A stretch of 64,000 nt of DNA. Origin: Incurvaria masculella (lineage: Eukaryota > Arthropoda > Insecta > Lepidoptera > Incurvariidae). Made by a program: the position numbers and the translations under genes. Below are positions 34,221 through 44,447 of the stretch, piece by piece. The stretch is taken from positions 14,457,021 to 14,521,020 of the forward strand of contig OX335642.1 of NCBI GenBank assembly GCA_946894095.1, given 5' to 3'. The notes under the pieces are model-generated. The model was given only the letters and a program-made list of their open reading frames with translations. It was not told the origin of the DNA and searched no databases. Each line of letters opens with the position of its first letter. Position 1 is the first letter of the stretch.

Positions 34221-35044
34221 TGGTGATCCATACCTCTATCGCCAGTTTCTTAGGTGACATAGGGGTCGGACGCCATGCGACTCCGGGCGAGTCAGTTGCG
34301 ACTCCAAATTCCGGACTCCAAATGCGGTCAGGTTACGGACTTGTTTTGGGAAGTTCAAGTTATTTTTATTATGAGTTCAATCTTAAGGCGCTAGGACTGG
34401 CCAACTACTCGCGCCATACAAATGCACTTTTTAACAAATGTAATAATATGTAGGGAAACGCTTCAGAAAATCTAAATAGAACTCCAGACTGATAGTGGAT
34501 TGTTAATATTTTTTTATTCCATCATTTATTTAAATAATAATAAAAATAAAAAAGTTGATTTTTCTCATTAGAAATCTGAAAGTAATTCGATTAATAGATA
34601 TAAGCAAAAACAGCATATATGCATAAAGAAAACATTCCATTTGCTATTAGATTTCTACATTTAGTCAAAAAAGTTCGGAAATGGACACCGTTTCCGCAAT
34701 GTATTTTGTATAGAAAAAGGTAACATACATTAACGAAAATAGGTTGATTAATAGACAAGGAATCATATATTGTAAGAATGACACTTATAATCGTCAGACT
34801 TAGTTAGTTAACTTGGGGTGCCTCGTCTAACTTTGCGATTTGGCTAGTACCAGGGCCTTAATGCGCAAATGCTAGATCGACTGGAATAGACTAGAATCGA
34901 ATGCGACTGGCCAGTAAGCAACTGTAGTCAGTTCACCGCAAGGTTAGGGCGTATGGAGTGGCGACCGAGTCGCGTGGCACCCGAGTCGTGTGGCACCCGA
35001 GCCGCACGGTGCCTATGAAATTGGCGACAAAGATGTAGGACACC
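34221..35044. mobile_element. MITE family H copy 1, interrupted by a TTAA MITE
   Basis: Ends TGGTGATCCATACC...TCGCCAGTTTCTTA and its complement at 35010-35044 (AAATTGGCGACAAAG...GGACA). Subterminal GGACGCCATGCGACT and CGACCGAGTCGCG blocks. Without the 479-bp insert at 34383-34861 it is about 345 bp, like copy 2 at 44936-45290 (355 bp). Confidence 0.72.
34383..34861. mobile_element. TTAA MITE family 2, copy 1
   Basis: 479 bp flanked by TTAA on both sides with imperfect inverted ends GGCGCTAGGACTGGCCA / TGGCTAGTACCAGGGCC. An almost identical inverted copy lies at 45670-46149. No transposase; a piggyBac-like source is inferred from TTAA. Confidence 0.88.
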
Positions 35045-36249
35045 GCACCGAGCCAATAAAATTTACTAATCACCACGGCCACCTTGTCCTTTCAAAAGCA
35101 GAAATAAAATGTATAGCCCTGATATTTATTTAGCTCTGACACTACGCCTCCACCGCCGCGCTGCCGCCGCCCAGGTAGCGAGCCGTTTTTGTTTGCTCTG
35201 CCCGCCTCCCTCGTTCGTCGCGTGAATGGCGTGAATCATGGAATTCCTAGTACGGTCATCATAAATATAGCTGCAGACAAGGACGAGAACCGAGTCGGAA
35301 GCGTAGCTATTTCGCTAGGGGAGTCAGTTGGTAAGCTTTTCAGTTACGCTACGTTAGTATTGCTTAACTTGCGCAAGTGTGCATGCTAATCAAGGCATGT
35401 TTTGTCTTTTTATATGAGATTCCACAGGGAACATTCCTATTACTAACTACTACTTGGATCTTGTGCATGTTGGACTTTATGAAGGCGACACATACAAAGG
35501 GTCACACGTCACGCTTGGAACGTTTCCATTTTATGGCCACTTGGATTTTTGGGACTCAAAACGTGTAGCCGAAATGTGGAAAATTATTTGGAGTGAAGTT
35601 TGCATTTTTCTGGAGTGGGGAAAAGCACCGTTTTACATATGTTTGAGCGGTGTGGTCCGAATCTAAGAAAAACAGGATTGTTAAGTAAATTAGCCTAATA
35701 CTTCATTAAATTGAAAAATTATTACTGGTAAACGTAAGATGTCATAAAAAGCATTTCGTGCTGAGCTATCTCATTTACCTATTGTTTCCACTAAGAGTTT
35801 AATCAGTCAAATGTCATTTCGCGTCAACAGCAGTGTCTAGATAGTTAATGAGGGTATTAAATAAAATGTTCAGGTACACTTTGATTAATTAGTATTTACT
35901 GCAATACTGTACACTCGATATATGGCTGCGATATAGGTATGTATAGGCGTGGTACGGTGTTATCGGCGCAGTCGCTTTACTTGGAAGAATATAATTATTA
36001 TTACGAGATTCTGGATGGTCGCATGGAACCATATTCGGTTCGAATATTAAAGAGCACTATACGTGCCACCCTCAGTTTTGCTATATGGCCTCTCGTGAGG
36101 ATATACCTGAAGTTATATAATAACAAATTTAACCTTGATAAGTCGATCTCTCTGAAATCTGAAATTAACTAATAACTGAGTGGCCTTTAAAAAGTAGACT
36201 ACAATTATACCTTCTCGAAAAGGCAAGTAAGTCACTTGGCGAAGAGCAT
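35045..36249. other. No gene; short CpG-rich patch
   Basis: 35140-35330 is CpG-rich and unique (CCACCGCCGCGCTGCCGCCG). Overlapping ORFs to 36172 are AT-rich and unsupported. Confidence 0.35.
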
Positions 36250-36485
36250 AATACTCCGTTGTCCGTCCGTCCGGCAGCCCGTCCGTCCGTCCGTCTGTCA
36301 CAGGGCTGTATCTCATGAACTTAGGTAGGCAGCTAAAATTTTCACAGAATGTGTATCTATTTTGCCGCAATAACAAATAGGTAAAATAAAAAAAAAAAAA
36401 TTAAAAAAAACCTGATTTTTGTGTTAAATCTTGTACGATGATTAGGAACCCTACGTGTGTGAGCCCGACTCGCTTTTGGCCGGTA
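36250..36485 (-). mobile_element. Microsatellite-type element, truncated
   Basis: Interrupted CCGT runs, TCACAGGGCTGTATCTCATG, TTCACAGAATGTGTATC, and the 5' end read on plus as CCGACTCGCTTTTGGCCGGT. The GGGTTCCGTACCC 3' end is missing. Confidence 0.78.
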
Positions 36486-38377
36486 TAATTATTCGATTGT
36501 ACTTAACGGAGCGGACTACTCAAATGACAATATTGTATACTCATTTTGATCAAAAATTTTTTCTTGTTTTCCTAATGAAATATTTTGATACATGCAGTAT
36601 TTTGTTTAGTCATGTCTTCACTTTCTCATGTATCATCATATCTGACAATACCAATAGGATTCTTAATTTACAGGTCAGGGTTCGTAAAATTCGTACGATC
36701 TATATAGGGGAATTATTCAAGTGTGCATTCATAGTCAAATCAGAAACAATGAAATAGCGATTCAGAAATAACAATCAAAGGAGCCACAAGACCGATTTTG
36801 ATTAAAATTAAAACTGCAATTTTAGTTTTATAAAAAAAATCTCATGCTCATCTGACACCTGCACATTATGTATCATTGCACCTCAATAGTGTATACGGAA
36901 CTAATTTTGAGAAGTAATATTCAACGGCAAATAAAACGAAAGGGTTGATTTTTATTAAATTGATTCATATTTTAAAGTAGTCATGCATTAAGTGCACCTT
37001 CATTAATCAAATTATATTTTTTTTAATCTAATAAATCCGTCTTAGTTTTAAATTTATTTCTTATAGTTTCGGACATGGCTATGAAAACTTGAAAAATTAA
37101 CCTGCATGAACTTACTAATTTAACGAACCGGAAGATTTCAATCCATTCTTCAATCGCGTCATCGTCATGGTCGCGAGGTTTTAGCTCTTCATTCGGTGTG
37201 ATCAAATTAACGAAAGCCTAACCTCGAGCAACCTTCCGGAAGGCGTGATCGCCGTGTGGCGTTGGTGTGATCCCAGCCAGTCGTTATGGCGAGAATTATG
37301 TGTGTTTTATCACCAGCTTATAATCATCTGTCACTATCATTACAATATTTGAAAATTTCAACCGGCTCCACCCGCCACTAGTGCGGCGACCTGCTCGATG
37401 TTTTATTATCGACTAATTAAAAACGATTGAGATTTTTTATTTGAACCGGCATAGATCGAGTGCAATATTTAGATGCAGCCAATTTCACCTTGCGAGCGAG
37501 GTGACATTACCGGCTTCTAGCCGGGGAATTGTGTCGGAAGTGGGTTTATGAACCCGACCTATTATAATAACACGCACCATTTCGCTCGATCATTTGCCTT
37601 CCTCATCTAGCTACCACCAGCAGTATATACCAGGTCGTCTGTCCAACGATCCGCTGGGCATCGGTTCTGCAGCAGACATGCCACTTCTTTTTGCTGATGT
37701 TCTATGTCGGTCACTTTTGGTTCTCTGACGGATAGCCACATTCCTGATCTTATTTATCCCTCAGACCAGCACAAAACTTCTGAAGATTGTATTTTTGTAA
37801 CTGAATTGTTGTTGTTATTGTGTTACAAAATATAAAATTATCCTTAAAATGAGATTTTGAAATCAATGTAATATTTTCGTCGCGATTGTGTTCCCGCCGG
37901 GTCGCCTTCATAAATCCCAAAAGCACAAGGTCTCAAACACAAAGCTTCCAAAAGTATGTATTTTTCGTGCTTCTTATAAAAAGCACAACATGTAAGCCAA
38001 CCCAGCTTAATTTAACATTTTCGTTTTCATTATAGTTTTTTGGATGCTATGTATGGATTTTGAATCGTGCTTTTTGGACCTTATTATTCGTCCCCCTCCC
38101 GCACCTGAAAACGATGGACTAGCTTCTGCAAATCGATATCGATTCTTTACAAAACAATCGACCTCGCGGCACTCACCTCGCCCGACAGCGCCTCGTTATT
38201 TGTTGTTATTACCGGCGTTTTTTCTTCGTTTTGGAGTTTTTTTAAGAACAGGTTCGAGCGTCTAATCTGATCGCGCGGACACGACCCGCTCGGCCCGATC
38301 CTGTTCGCTTTTGGAAGAAATTCTTATTGTTATTGCTGACGCGGGCGCTGCCTACGTTACGTCGAATCTTGGTCATT
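36486..38377. other. Repeat-poor unique stretch
   Basis: Nearly 1.9 kb without a recognisable TE, unusual in this window. Moderately CpG-rich at 37130-37280 and 37480-37560. A minus ORF at 37112-37219 ends at a donor-like gtaagt but is out of phase with pan. It could hold conserved non-coding elements. Confidence 0.4.
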
Positions 38378-38380
38378 TTT

Positions 38381-38420
38381 CGAACCGGTTTCAACGAGAT
38401 CGAACCGGTTTCAAGTCTGG
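38381..38420. promoter_or_regulatory. Tandem Grainyhead-type sites
   Basis: A 20-bp near-duplicate holds AACCGGTT at 38383-38390 and again at 38403-38410. AACCGGTT is the palindromic core recognised by Grainyhead-family factors in animals. Function here is inferred only from the motif and its duplication. Confidence 0.4.
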
Positions 38421-38451
38421 TGGACTGAGTGGCCCGTAAAATTGTTCCTCA

Positions 38452-38530
38452 CACAAACGTCATCATAATTTTAGCTCTTTGTCGTTCACGGCTGAACGTA
38501 GGCCTCCTCGAGCGCCCGTAATTTCGCACG
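38452..38530 (-). mobile_element. Possible CR1-type LINE 3' tail
   Basis: CGTCATCATAATTTTAGCTC followed by CACGGCTGAACGTAGGCCTCC, a pattern common at 3' ends of insect CR1-like LINEs in inverted orientation. Confidence 0.4.
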
Positions 38531-38639
38531 ATTAGTTATGTACTGGTTCGTAACATGGTTCGGAGCCCATGTAAAACTGTACCGTGTCGTAAATAGAATA
38601 CACGTGGCTCCACAGCATTTCTTCCCGTGCAATGGTTTC

Positions 38640-38965
38640 ATCTGTCGTGGTTCGGATTCCACGTAAACTGAAGGTCCTCCACTTCCTTAATTACTAGGAT
38701 ATAGGTTTAATCCCGCCCGGGTTGGTACCATCTCATTAAATGAACGATTTCGATTTCGACGCGGCAATAAAAATTGTCCGCGTTTTCCATCCAGTTCAAT
38801 GTAGCCACGCTGGCCATCCATGTCAAGTCACATAAAATAAGGTAACATGGAAGCGGCAATGCAACAATGTCAGTGTTATCCATCCATTTCAATGTGTCGT
38901 GCTCATATAATGGAAAGGTCCTGGCATGGCACCTAGTTTCCAGTGATCCATTGCGTGCAAGGCCA
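38640..38965 (+). mobile_element. Two adjoining SINE copies, common-tail family
   Basis: First copy 38640-38835: CGTGGTTCGGATTCCACGTA, CCCGCCCGGGTTGGTACC, tail CATGTCAAGTCACAT. Second copy 38849-38965: AAGCGGCAATGCAACAATG, AAAGGTCCTGGCATGGCACC. Both diverged; the second is truncated at both ends. Confidence 0.72.
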
Positions 38966-39927
38966 TTGGGGTACCATGATAAATTAACTCGTCGGGTGAA
39001 CAGGTACATTAACAGCAAAACAAACGCAAACTAAATATTATAGGTAAATGTCTGATTCAAATTATGATTAAACTGAGTACGGTACGAAATGCTACTAAAA
39101 GTCCGATTCAATCAATCACTTTCCTGTTCAAACCGCGAATTGATTTACCATGGTAGGTAACCCCCCAGATAAAAAGCTCTTGGTGGCATTCGTTCGAGCA
39201 ACAGTGGGCGTCCCGTGGTCCAGGCATGGGTGTTAATAACTCTGGTTATGGCGTCTGTTATTGTATTGAGGTCTGGGCTCAGATATACTTTAATGCCGTT
39301 CTATGATTAGTTTGTGATCAAGATTGTATCGTCTCAGTCGAATACTTTAGTGGAATAAAAAAAACCCGGGACTTAATGTTGGAACATTTAGGATTTTCCA
39401 ATATTTTTAAGATTGAAAAAATGGACACATTTGCAACGTCATTCGAGCACCTCTGTGGCGATGGTGATATATTTTTAACAAAAAGACAAGTGTGAACCGG
39501 CTGTTATTTGAGATAAATATTGCCTTCCTGATATTTTAATATAATACTTTTTCAAATATATTATAACGGCTTACATATTTTTATTTCAAGAAAGTCTCGA
39601 ATTTGCAAATATTATATGCTAATACATGGTCCAAACAGGGAAAATTTTACTCAAAAGTAAATGCACGCATTCTCAACGAGGCCATATTTTGTATTGTTAA
39701 AAATATTTTGCGTTTTATTTTCACATTTATTGTATAGTTGGACTGTGAGATAATACAGTATAGTCAAAAAAATCTGACTGTTTAAGGTAGTACCAAGTAT
39801 TCAGCCGTTCAAAGTCAACATTTCTTTTATAATATGTATCTTTTTATGATATGGACATTTTGTATGATTGATTTATATGATGGTATTACGGTTTTTTCGC
39901 TAATTTGAAATAAAACAGCTAGTTAAT
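38966..39927. other. No feature recognised
   Basis: AT-rich unique intron-like sequence with no ORF of note. Confidence 0.4.
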
Positions 39928-40109
39928 TGAATGGGTAGCTCAGTTGGTCACAGCAGCGGACATTGTCACACGTTTAAATCCGGCTGCAGTAATGTCTGTA
40001 GAGGAAGCGGAAAAATATGCTATTATCTATGGCGCTCCCATCTCTGAATACCCCCCGCCCTATCCGGGAAATTGCGTGATGGTATGTATGTATGTATGTA
40101 TATATGTAT
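39928..40109 (+). mobile_element. tRNA-derived SINE
   Basis: Head with A box GGGTAGCTCAGTTGG and B box CGTTTAAATCCGG, body with GCTATTATCTATGGCGCTCC and CCCTATCCGGGAAATTGCGT, and a GTAT tetranucleotide tail (40081-40109). Typical Pol III retroposon layout; non-coding. Confidence 0.82.
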
Positions 40110-40500
40110 GTCAGCCTCAGTGGCCCAGTGGCGCGACACTTCGGCGATCGCTCTCCGAAGTTAAGCAACGCTGGGTCCGGTCTGGTCTTGGATGGGTGAC
40201 CATTCGACCGTTGAGAGAGGCTGGCCGTGGTTCGGATTCCACGTTAAGCTGTAGGTCCCCTTCCTTACTTACTAGGTGGTAGGGTTTATCCCGCCCGGGT
40301 TGGTACCATCGCATTGGATGAACGATGGTCGAAGCGGCAATGAAAATTGTCCGTGTTTTCCATCCAGTTCAATGTAGCCGTGCAATATAAGGAAGGTCCT
40401 GGCATGGCACCTAGTTCCCATGTGGTGTGTTGGGCTAATACCATGACAGAACTTGTGGTATTAGCCATCCATGTCCAGTCACATAAAAAAAAAAAAAAAA
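40110..40500 (+). mobile_element. Full-length 5S rRNA-derived SINE
   Basis: The head contains CCGAAGTTAAGCAACGC (5S box A region), GGTCCGG (intermediate element position) and CTTGGATGGGTGACC (5S box C), in 5S order and spacing. The body follows (GGCTGGCCGTGGTTCGG, CCCGGGTTGGTACC). The 3' end forms a hairpin between GGCTAATACCA and TGGTATTAGCC, then CCAGTCACAT and a 16-A tail. No protein is encoded; a LINE partner would mobilise it. Confidence 0.9.
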
Positions 40501-40828
40501 ATGTAGTTATGTTTATCATGTTTACTGAGGCTAAAACTTTTTCTCTCCCTACAAATGTTATCATGTTGAATGCTTAAGGCCTTTCCGGCCCCGAACTGAC
40601 CGCGTCAAAAGTAAACTCTGACCCACTTCCCTCAGAACCAAATGCTCCTTTTGCCTTGGGTGAGCATTGAAAAAAACGCCCGGCCAGCGGTTTGTGTAAT
40701 CCGTGCCCGTGTGTACGAATGGTGAAAACTAACATCCGGTCACCGCCGATATCGCCGGTACACCACCCGAGGCCATGGACTGCTTAGTAGGGAGTAGACG
40801 ACGATGATTGAAACATTATTCAATTTAT

Positions 40829-41133
40829 AATGTTTTGAAAACTTACGGTCTCCCCTCGTGCAATACCGTGCTTGGCCGACATGTTGGAGGCGAAACATGT
40901 CGGCCAAGCACGGCATTGTACCATCGACGACATAAATCCAATAGCACCCTACGGTCGGGTTTGTGTCCCCCGCCAACTGGTCTTCAGGCGGGGTGTCCTA
41001 CCGCAAGCCGCGCGGCGCGCGGTCTCCTCCTCCCGCTTCACCTCCGCGCGATGCGCTTCATAGCAATCGCGTTCGAATGTGCTAGTGGACTTTTGAATGC
41101 GATCGTACAGCGACGGTGTAAATCTAAGAACAT
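40829..41133. repeat. Dispersed repeat G, copy 2, with palindrome
   Basis: Starts AATGTTTTGAAAACTTACGG and ends CAGCGACGGTGTAAATCTAA like 12927-13074. Near its start a 25-bp-arm palindrome (40861-40885 and 40894-40918, one mismatch, loop GGAGGCGA) is centred on CCGACATGTT. A CpG-rich insert follows. Confidence 0.75.
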
Positions 41134-42071
41134 ATATTATTCTATTTATGTAATTTGAAATCACCTTGTCTAATTATTTTTTGGATGTTTATGGGTGCGA
41201 CAAATTTAAAATTCATTTGAAGTAATATAGCAAAATTTACATTAAAGCAATACAATCAGATTTTGACCATATAAAATTGGATGGGAAGTTTCTTTTCCGT
41301 TTTTCTTCGCCAGTCGCCTTCGGTAGTCGAAGAGCAAACAAAAACATGGTTGAAGAATCCCGATTATGGTAATATGCTAATGGAGAAAACAAAAAAAAAA
41401 GCAAAGCAGTTTTGTTCTTGATATTCTCTGAACATATTAGAAGGAGTATTCCATACATTATCACAACAATTTAATTTAGATGTAAGTGTAGTATCAAGAT
41501 TGCTATTAAAACGTGAGCGTCGGTAAACGCCCCAACGAACCGACGTTTCAACACATCTATCGGTGAAAGCATTTATTATGTCTTATATTGAAATACAAAG
41601 AGAAGTTTGTCAGCAGAGAGATAGCAGCCGAGAGAGTACCGGGCAAGCGTGCAGCGAAGTAATAGAAGTTTCGCTAAAAATGTGTCTACGCATTGCAAGT
41701 AGGGCCGTGGGACAGTGACGGCTCGCGGTTTACTTTGCGCTCTCGCACCTCGACAAGCGGAACAGCATTCGCTATGAATAACACAATGCTCTACGATTGC
41801 CTTTGATATTTTGTCTAGACCGCAGAATATCCACGCACCCGGCTGTCTCATCCTTGTCAACGCCAAGATTTTAAGAAAACTAAACTAGCACTAAACTAAA
41901 ATATACAGGGTGTTAACGTGCTTATGGTGGTCAAAACTTTGACTAGGTATTCCTTGGCATATTTGGAGCAAGAATGTAAATAATATATTATGTACGACTT
42001 ATGTAAGAAAATCGTCTTCCCATACATTTTGGGTGTAGGTATAGACGACAATGTATTGGGACCATTGAACT
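41134..42071. other. No feature recognised
   Basis: A 96-codon minus ORF at 41576-41866 lies in a CpG-containing unique patch but has no domain. A weak hairpin, CGTCGGT...ACCGACG, occurs near 41518-41546. Confidence 0.35.
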
Positions 42072-42410
42072 AAAAAAACCGGCCAAGTGCGAGTCGGACT
42101 CGCACACGAAGGGTTCCGTACCATCGTAAAAAAACACGTTTTTTGTATGGGAGCCCCCTTTAATTTTAATTATTTTTTAATCTTACCTATTTGTTGTTGT
42201 AGCGGCAAAATAATTACACACTCTGTGAAAATTTCAGCTGTCTACCTGTTACGGTTACTGAGATACAGCCCTGTGACAGACGGACAGACGGACGGACGGA
42301 CGGACGGACGGACGGACGGACGGACGGACGGACGGACGGACGGACGGACGGACAGCGGAGGCTTAGTAATAGGGTTCCGTTTTCACCCTTTGGGTACGGA
42401 ACCCTAAAAA
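42072..42410 (+). mobile_element. Microsatellite-type lepidopteran element, complete
   Basis: 5' end AACCGGCCAAGTGCGAGTCG with its ACTCGCAC palindrome partner, then GAAGGGTTCCGTACCATCG, a CTATTTGTTGTTGTAGCGGC block, about 18 ACGG repeats (42279-42352), and a 3' hairpin formed by AGGGTTCCGT and ACGGAACCCT. Reference copy for the fragments elsewhere. Confidence 0.88.
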
Positions 42411-43087
42411 ACAACAAGAAACGCCATCAGAGTCAAACTTCATACAAGCAATCGTTTCAACTCTTTTTCCCCCTAGTCTATGGTGTTGCCTTCATTAAAT
42501 TTTTATTTTCCCGCTCTCAATTACAATTTTTAATCAGCAAACGTTTTGCCATCTAAATTATTCATAACAAACTCGAATTACTATATATAACCAAATACAA
42601 ATTTGAATATTAAATTAACACACAAAATATTACTTAAATCAGGCATTGCAACTTTCGTATTTACCCTCATCTCAGAGATCTTTTTTTAAACTGGTATCAC
42701 TTAGTTATCCTTCCCGTTCTGTTGCACGAGAGCGAGCGTGACGTAAATAGGAAAATCATTCACGCAAGAAAGGGCACGCACTTGTCTGAAAGAACACCAT
42801 CCTCCGGTGAACACGATACACACACACTCACACTACAAATGCAAGACTGACAGAGACCTATAGTGATGTACTTCATAGGATATACGTATGATAGAAAGAG
42901 ATACCGGCATTTCCGATAGTTGTGTCATTCAATGTTGGATGTCACGACACCGCGCCGTGCGCCATCTCACTAAACATATCAACATAAAATAACTCCATTT
43001 GATAAAAAAATGATAGATTATTATAAGTTTGATAGAAGATATGTGATTCCATCTTTCTTCTTGGCTTTCCGGTAATCGTTTTTACAT
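42411..43087. other. No feature recognised
   Basis: Spacer between two inverted microsatellite elements; AT-rich with a short CA-rich patch at 42820-42840. Confidence 0.4.
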
Positions 43088-43391
43088 TTTTAGGGTTCCG
43101 TACCCAAAGGGTGAAAACGGAACCCTATTACTAAGCCTCCACTGTCCGTCCGTCCGTCCGTCCGTCCGTCTGTCACAGGGCTGTATCTCATGAACCGTAA
43201 TAGGTAGGCAGCTGAAATTTTCACAGAGTGTGTATTTATTTTGCCGCTATAGCGACAAATAGGTAAAATAAAAAAAATATAAAAGTTCAAAGGGGGCCCC
43301 ATACAAGAAACGTGATGTTTTTGTGTTAAATCTTGTACGATGGTCCGGAACCCTTCGTGTGCGAGTCCGATTTGCACTTGGCCGGTTTTTT
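43088..43391 (-). mobile_element. Microsatellite-type lepidopteran element, complete
   Basis: Inverted relative to 42072-42410: starts TTAGGGTTCCGTACCCAAAG, has a CCGT run (43144-43170), TCACAGAGTGTGTATTTATT, and ends CCGATTTGCACTTGGCCGGT. Confidence 0.88.
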
Positions 43392-43508
43392 CACCACACA
43401 CGGCGGCGGATTCTTTCCTTCTTACCATAAAGCAGCACCTTTTACTAGCATCTTTACATTCGGCAAACACGCGCCTACGCCGTGACGAGTGTATCGAAAC
43501 TAATCGCT

Positions 43509-43542
43509 CAGGTACTCTAAATTGTTCGAATTAGAGTACCTG
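43509..43542. repeat. Perfect 12-bp-arm hairpin
   Basis: CAGGTACTCTAA (43509-43520), 10-base loop, TTAGAGTACCTG (43531-43542). It lies 118 bp past the microsatellite element; may be a terminal hairpin of a small element. Confidence 0.85.
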
Positions 43543-43950
43543 CCTTGACACGCAGGGAAAAGCTCAGAACGCATCTAAATGTTTTTTTTTATATCGATGA
43601 TTGGGACGAAGACATTTTCGTGCAACAAAATGTTTTCACATTTATGTGTCTTGCTCCAAATATAAACTAACACTAACATTAACTATTATGAAATCTCTCA
43701 GTCCTTCCCGAGGTCCTTCCGCTTATAACTTAAGAATATCTGAACAGATTTTGTTCCGATCATGTAGCTAGAGAATTTCCATCGATTATAGGCTACATAC
43801 CCCTGATTTCACCACCTCTAGCTACCTGAAATCCGATAGTTAACTTTCAGTTACATTGCATTTTTGTATGATGTAACCGAAAGATAACTTTGGGATTTTT
43901 GTAACTGGAGGTGGTGGAACCGGGCGTTACTAGGGCATACACTAGCCCTG
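43543..43950. other. No gene; imperfect hairpin
   Basis: GTTAACTTTCAGTTACAT near 43840-43857 pairs imperfectly with ATGTAACCGAAAGATAAC near 43872-43889. Confidence 0.5.
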
Positions 43951-44085
43951 TTACTAATAAACCCAGATCATCATCTGAATAGTTATACAATGTTTTGTCC
44001 TTTGCATTGACATGCAGTTTCAAATTGGAGAGAGAGGGACACAATATTATATAACTGTTCAGACGATGATCTAGGTTTATTAGTA
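43951..44085. mobile_element. 135-bp hairpin MITE
   Basis: Arms of about 37 bp (43951-43987 and 44049-44085): TTACTAATAAACCCAGATCA inverted as TGATCTAGGTTTATTAGTAA, with few mismatches. Confidence 0.75.
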
Positions 44086-44189
44086 AGGGGGTAAGAAGTG
44101 TACACAATTGGTCAAAAAAAGTACAATTAACTACACATTAGTAATGAGATGGTTTCTGAGGACTGAAATCACTTCTTTTTCCTTAATTA

Positions 44190-44382
44190 GGACCGATTTT
44201 TCAATGGTTTGATAATCAGTCAGATAACTTTTCGAAGAATTTTAAGTAATTTCACATTTCTATTAGTAAAATTAAAGTTGTGATAGGATAATTCTCTGGC
44301 AATGACTATCTGTCTTTAGAAAAACTTTAATTTGTACTATCAAGCTGTTGAGTGCTATCTGAGGATTGAAAAATTGGCCCTT
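44190..44382. mobile_element. MITE family I, copy 2
   Basis: About 193 bp with ends GGACCGATTTTTCAATGG / ATTGAAAAATTGGCCCTT. The interior shares AATTCTCTGGCAATGACTAT with 49498-49585. It ends 65 bp from the donor of the pan exon. Confidence 0.75.
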
Positions 44383-44447
44383 ATTCTAATTAATTTATCA
44401 GGTTGGAATTCCACTCAAAGGGGGGAGAATAGAAAAGGTTTACTTAC

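Larger units (their letters stand above)
26471..44447 (-). other. pan: 17,977-bp intron of pan
   Basis: GT at 44447-44446 and AG at 26472-26471 on the minus strand join a one-base and a two-base codon remainder without a frameshift. The interval holds MITEs, SINEs and Helitron-like elements and no other exon of matching phase that I could see. An unnoticed alternative exon of length divisible by three is possible. Confidence 0.72.

Noticed and set aside
37112..37219. Alternative pan exon
   Set aside because: Ends in phase 0, whereas the next pan exon needs one carried base; the compatible frame has a stop codon.
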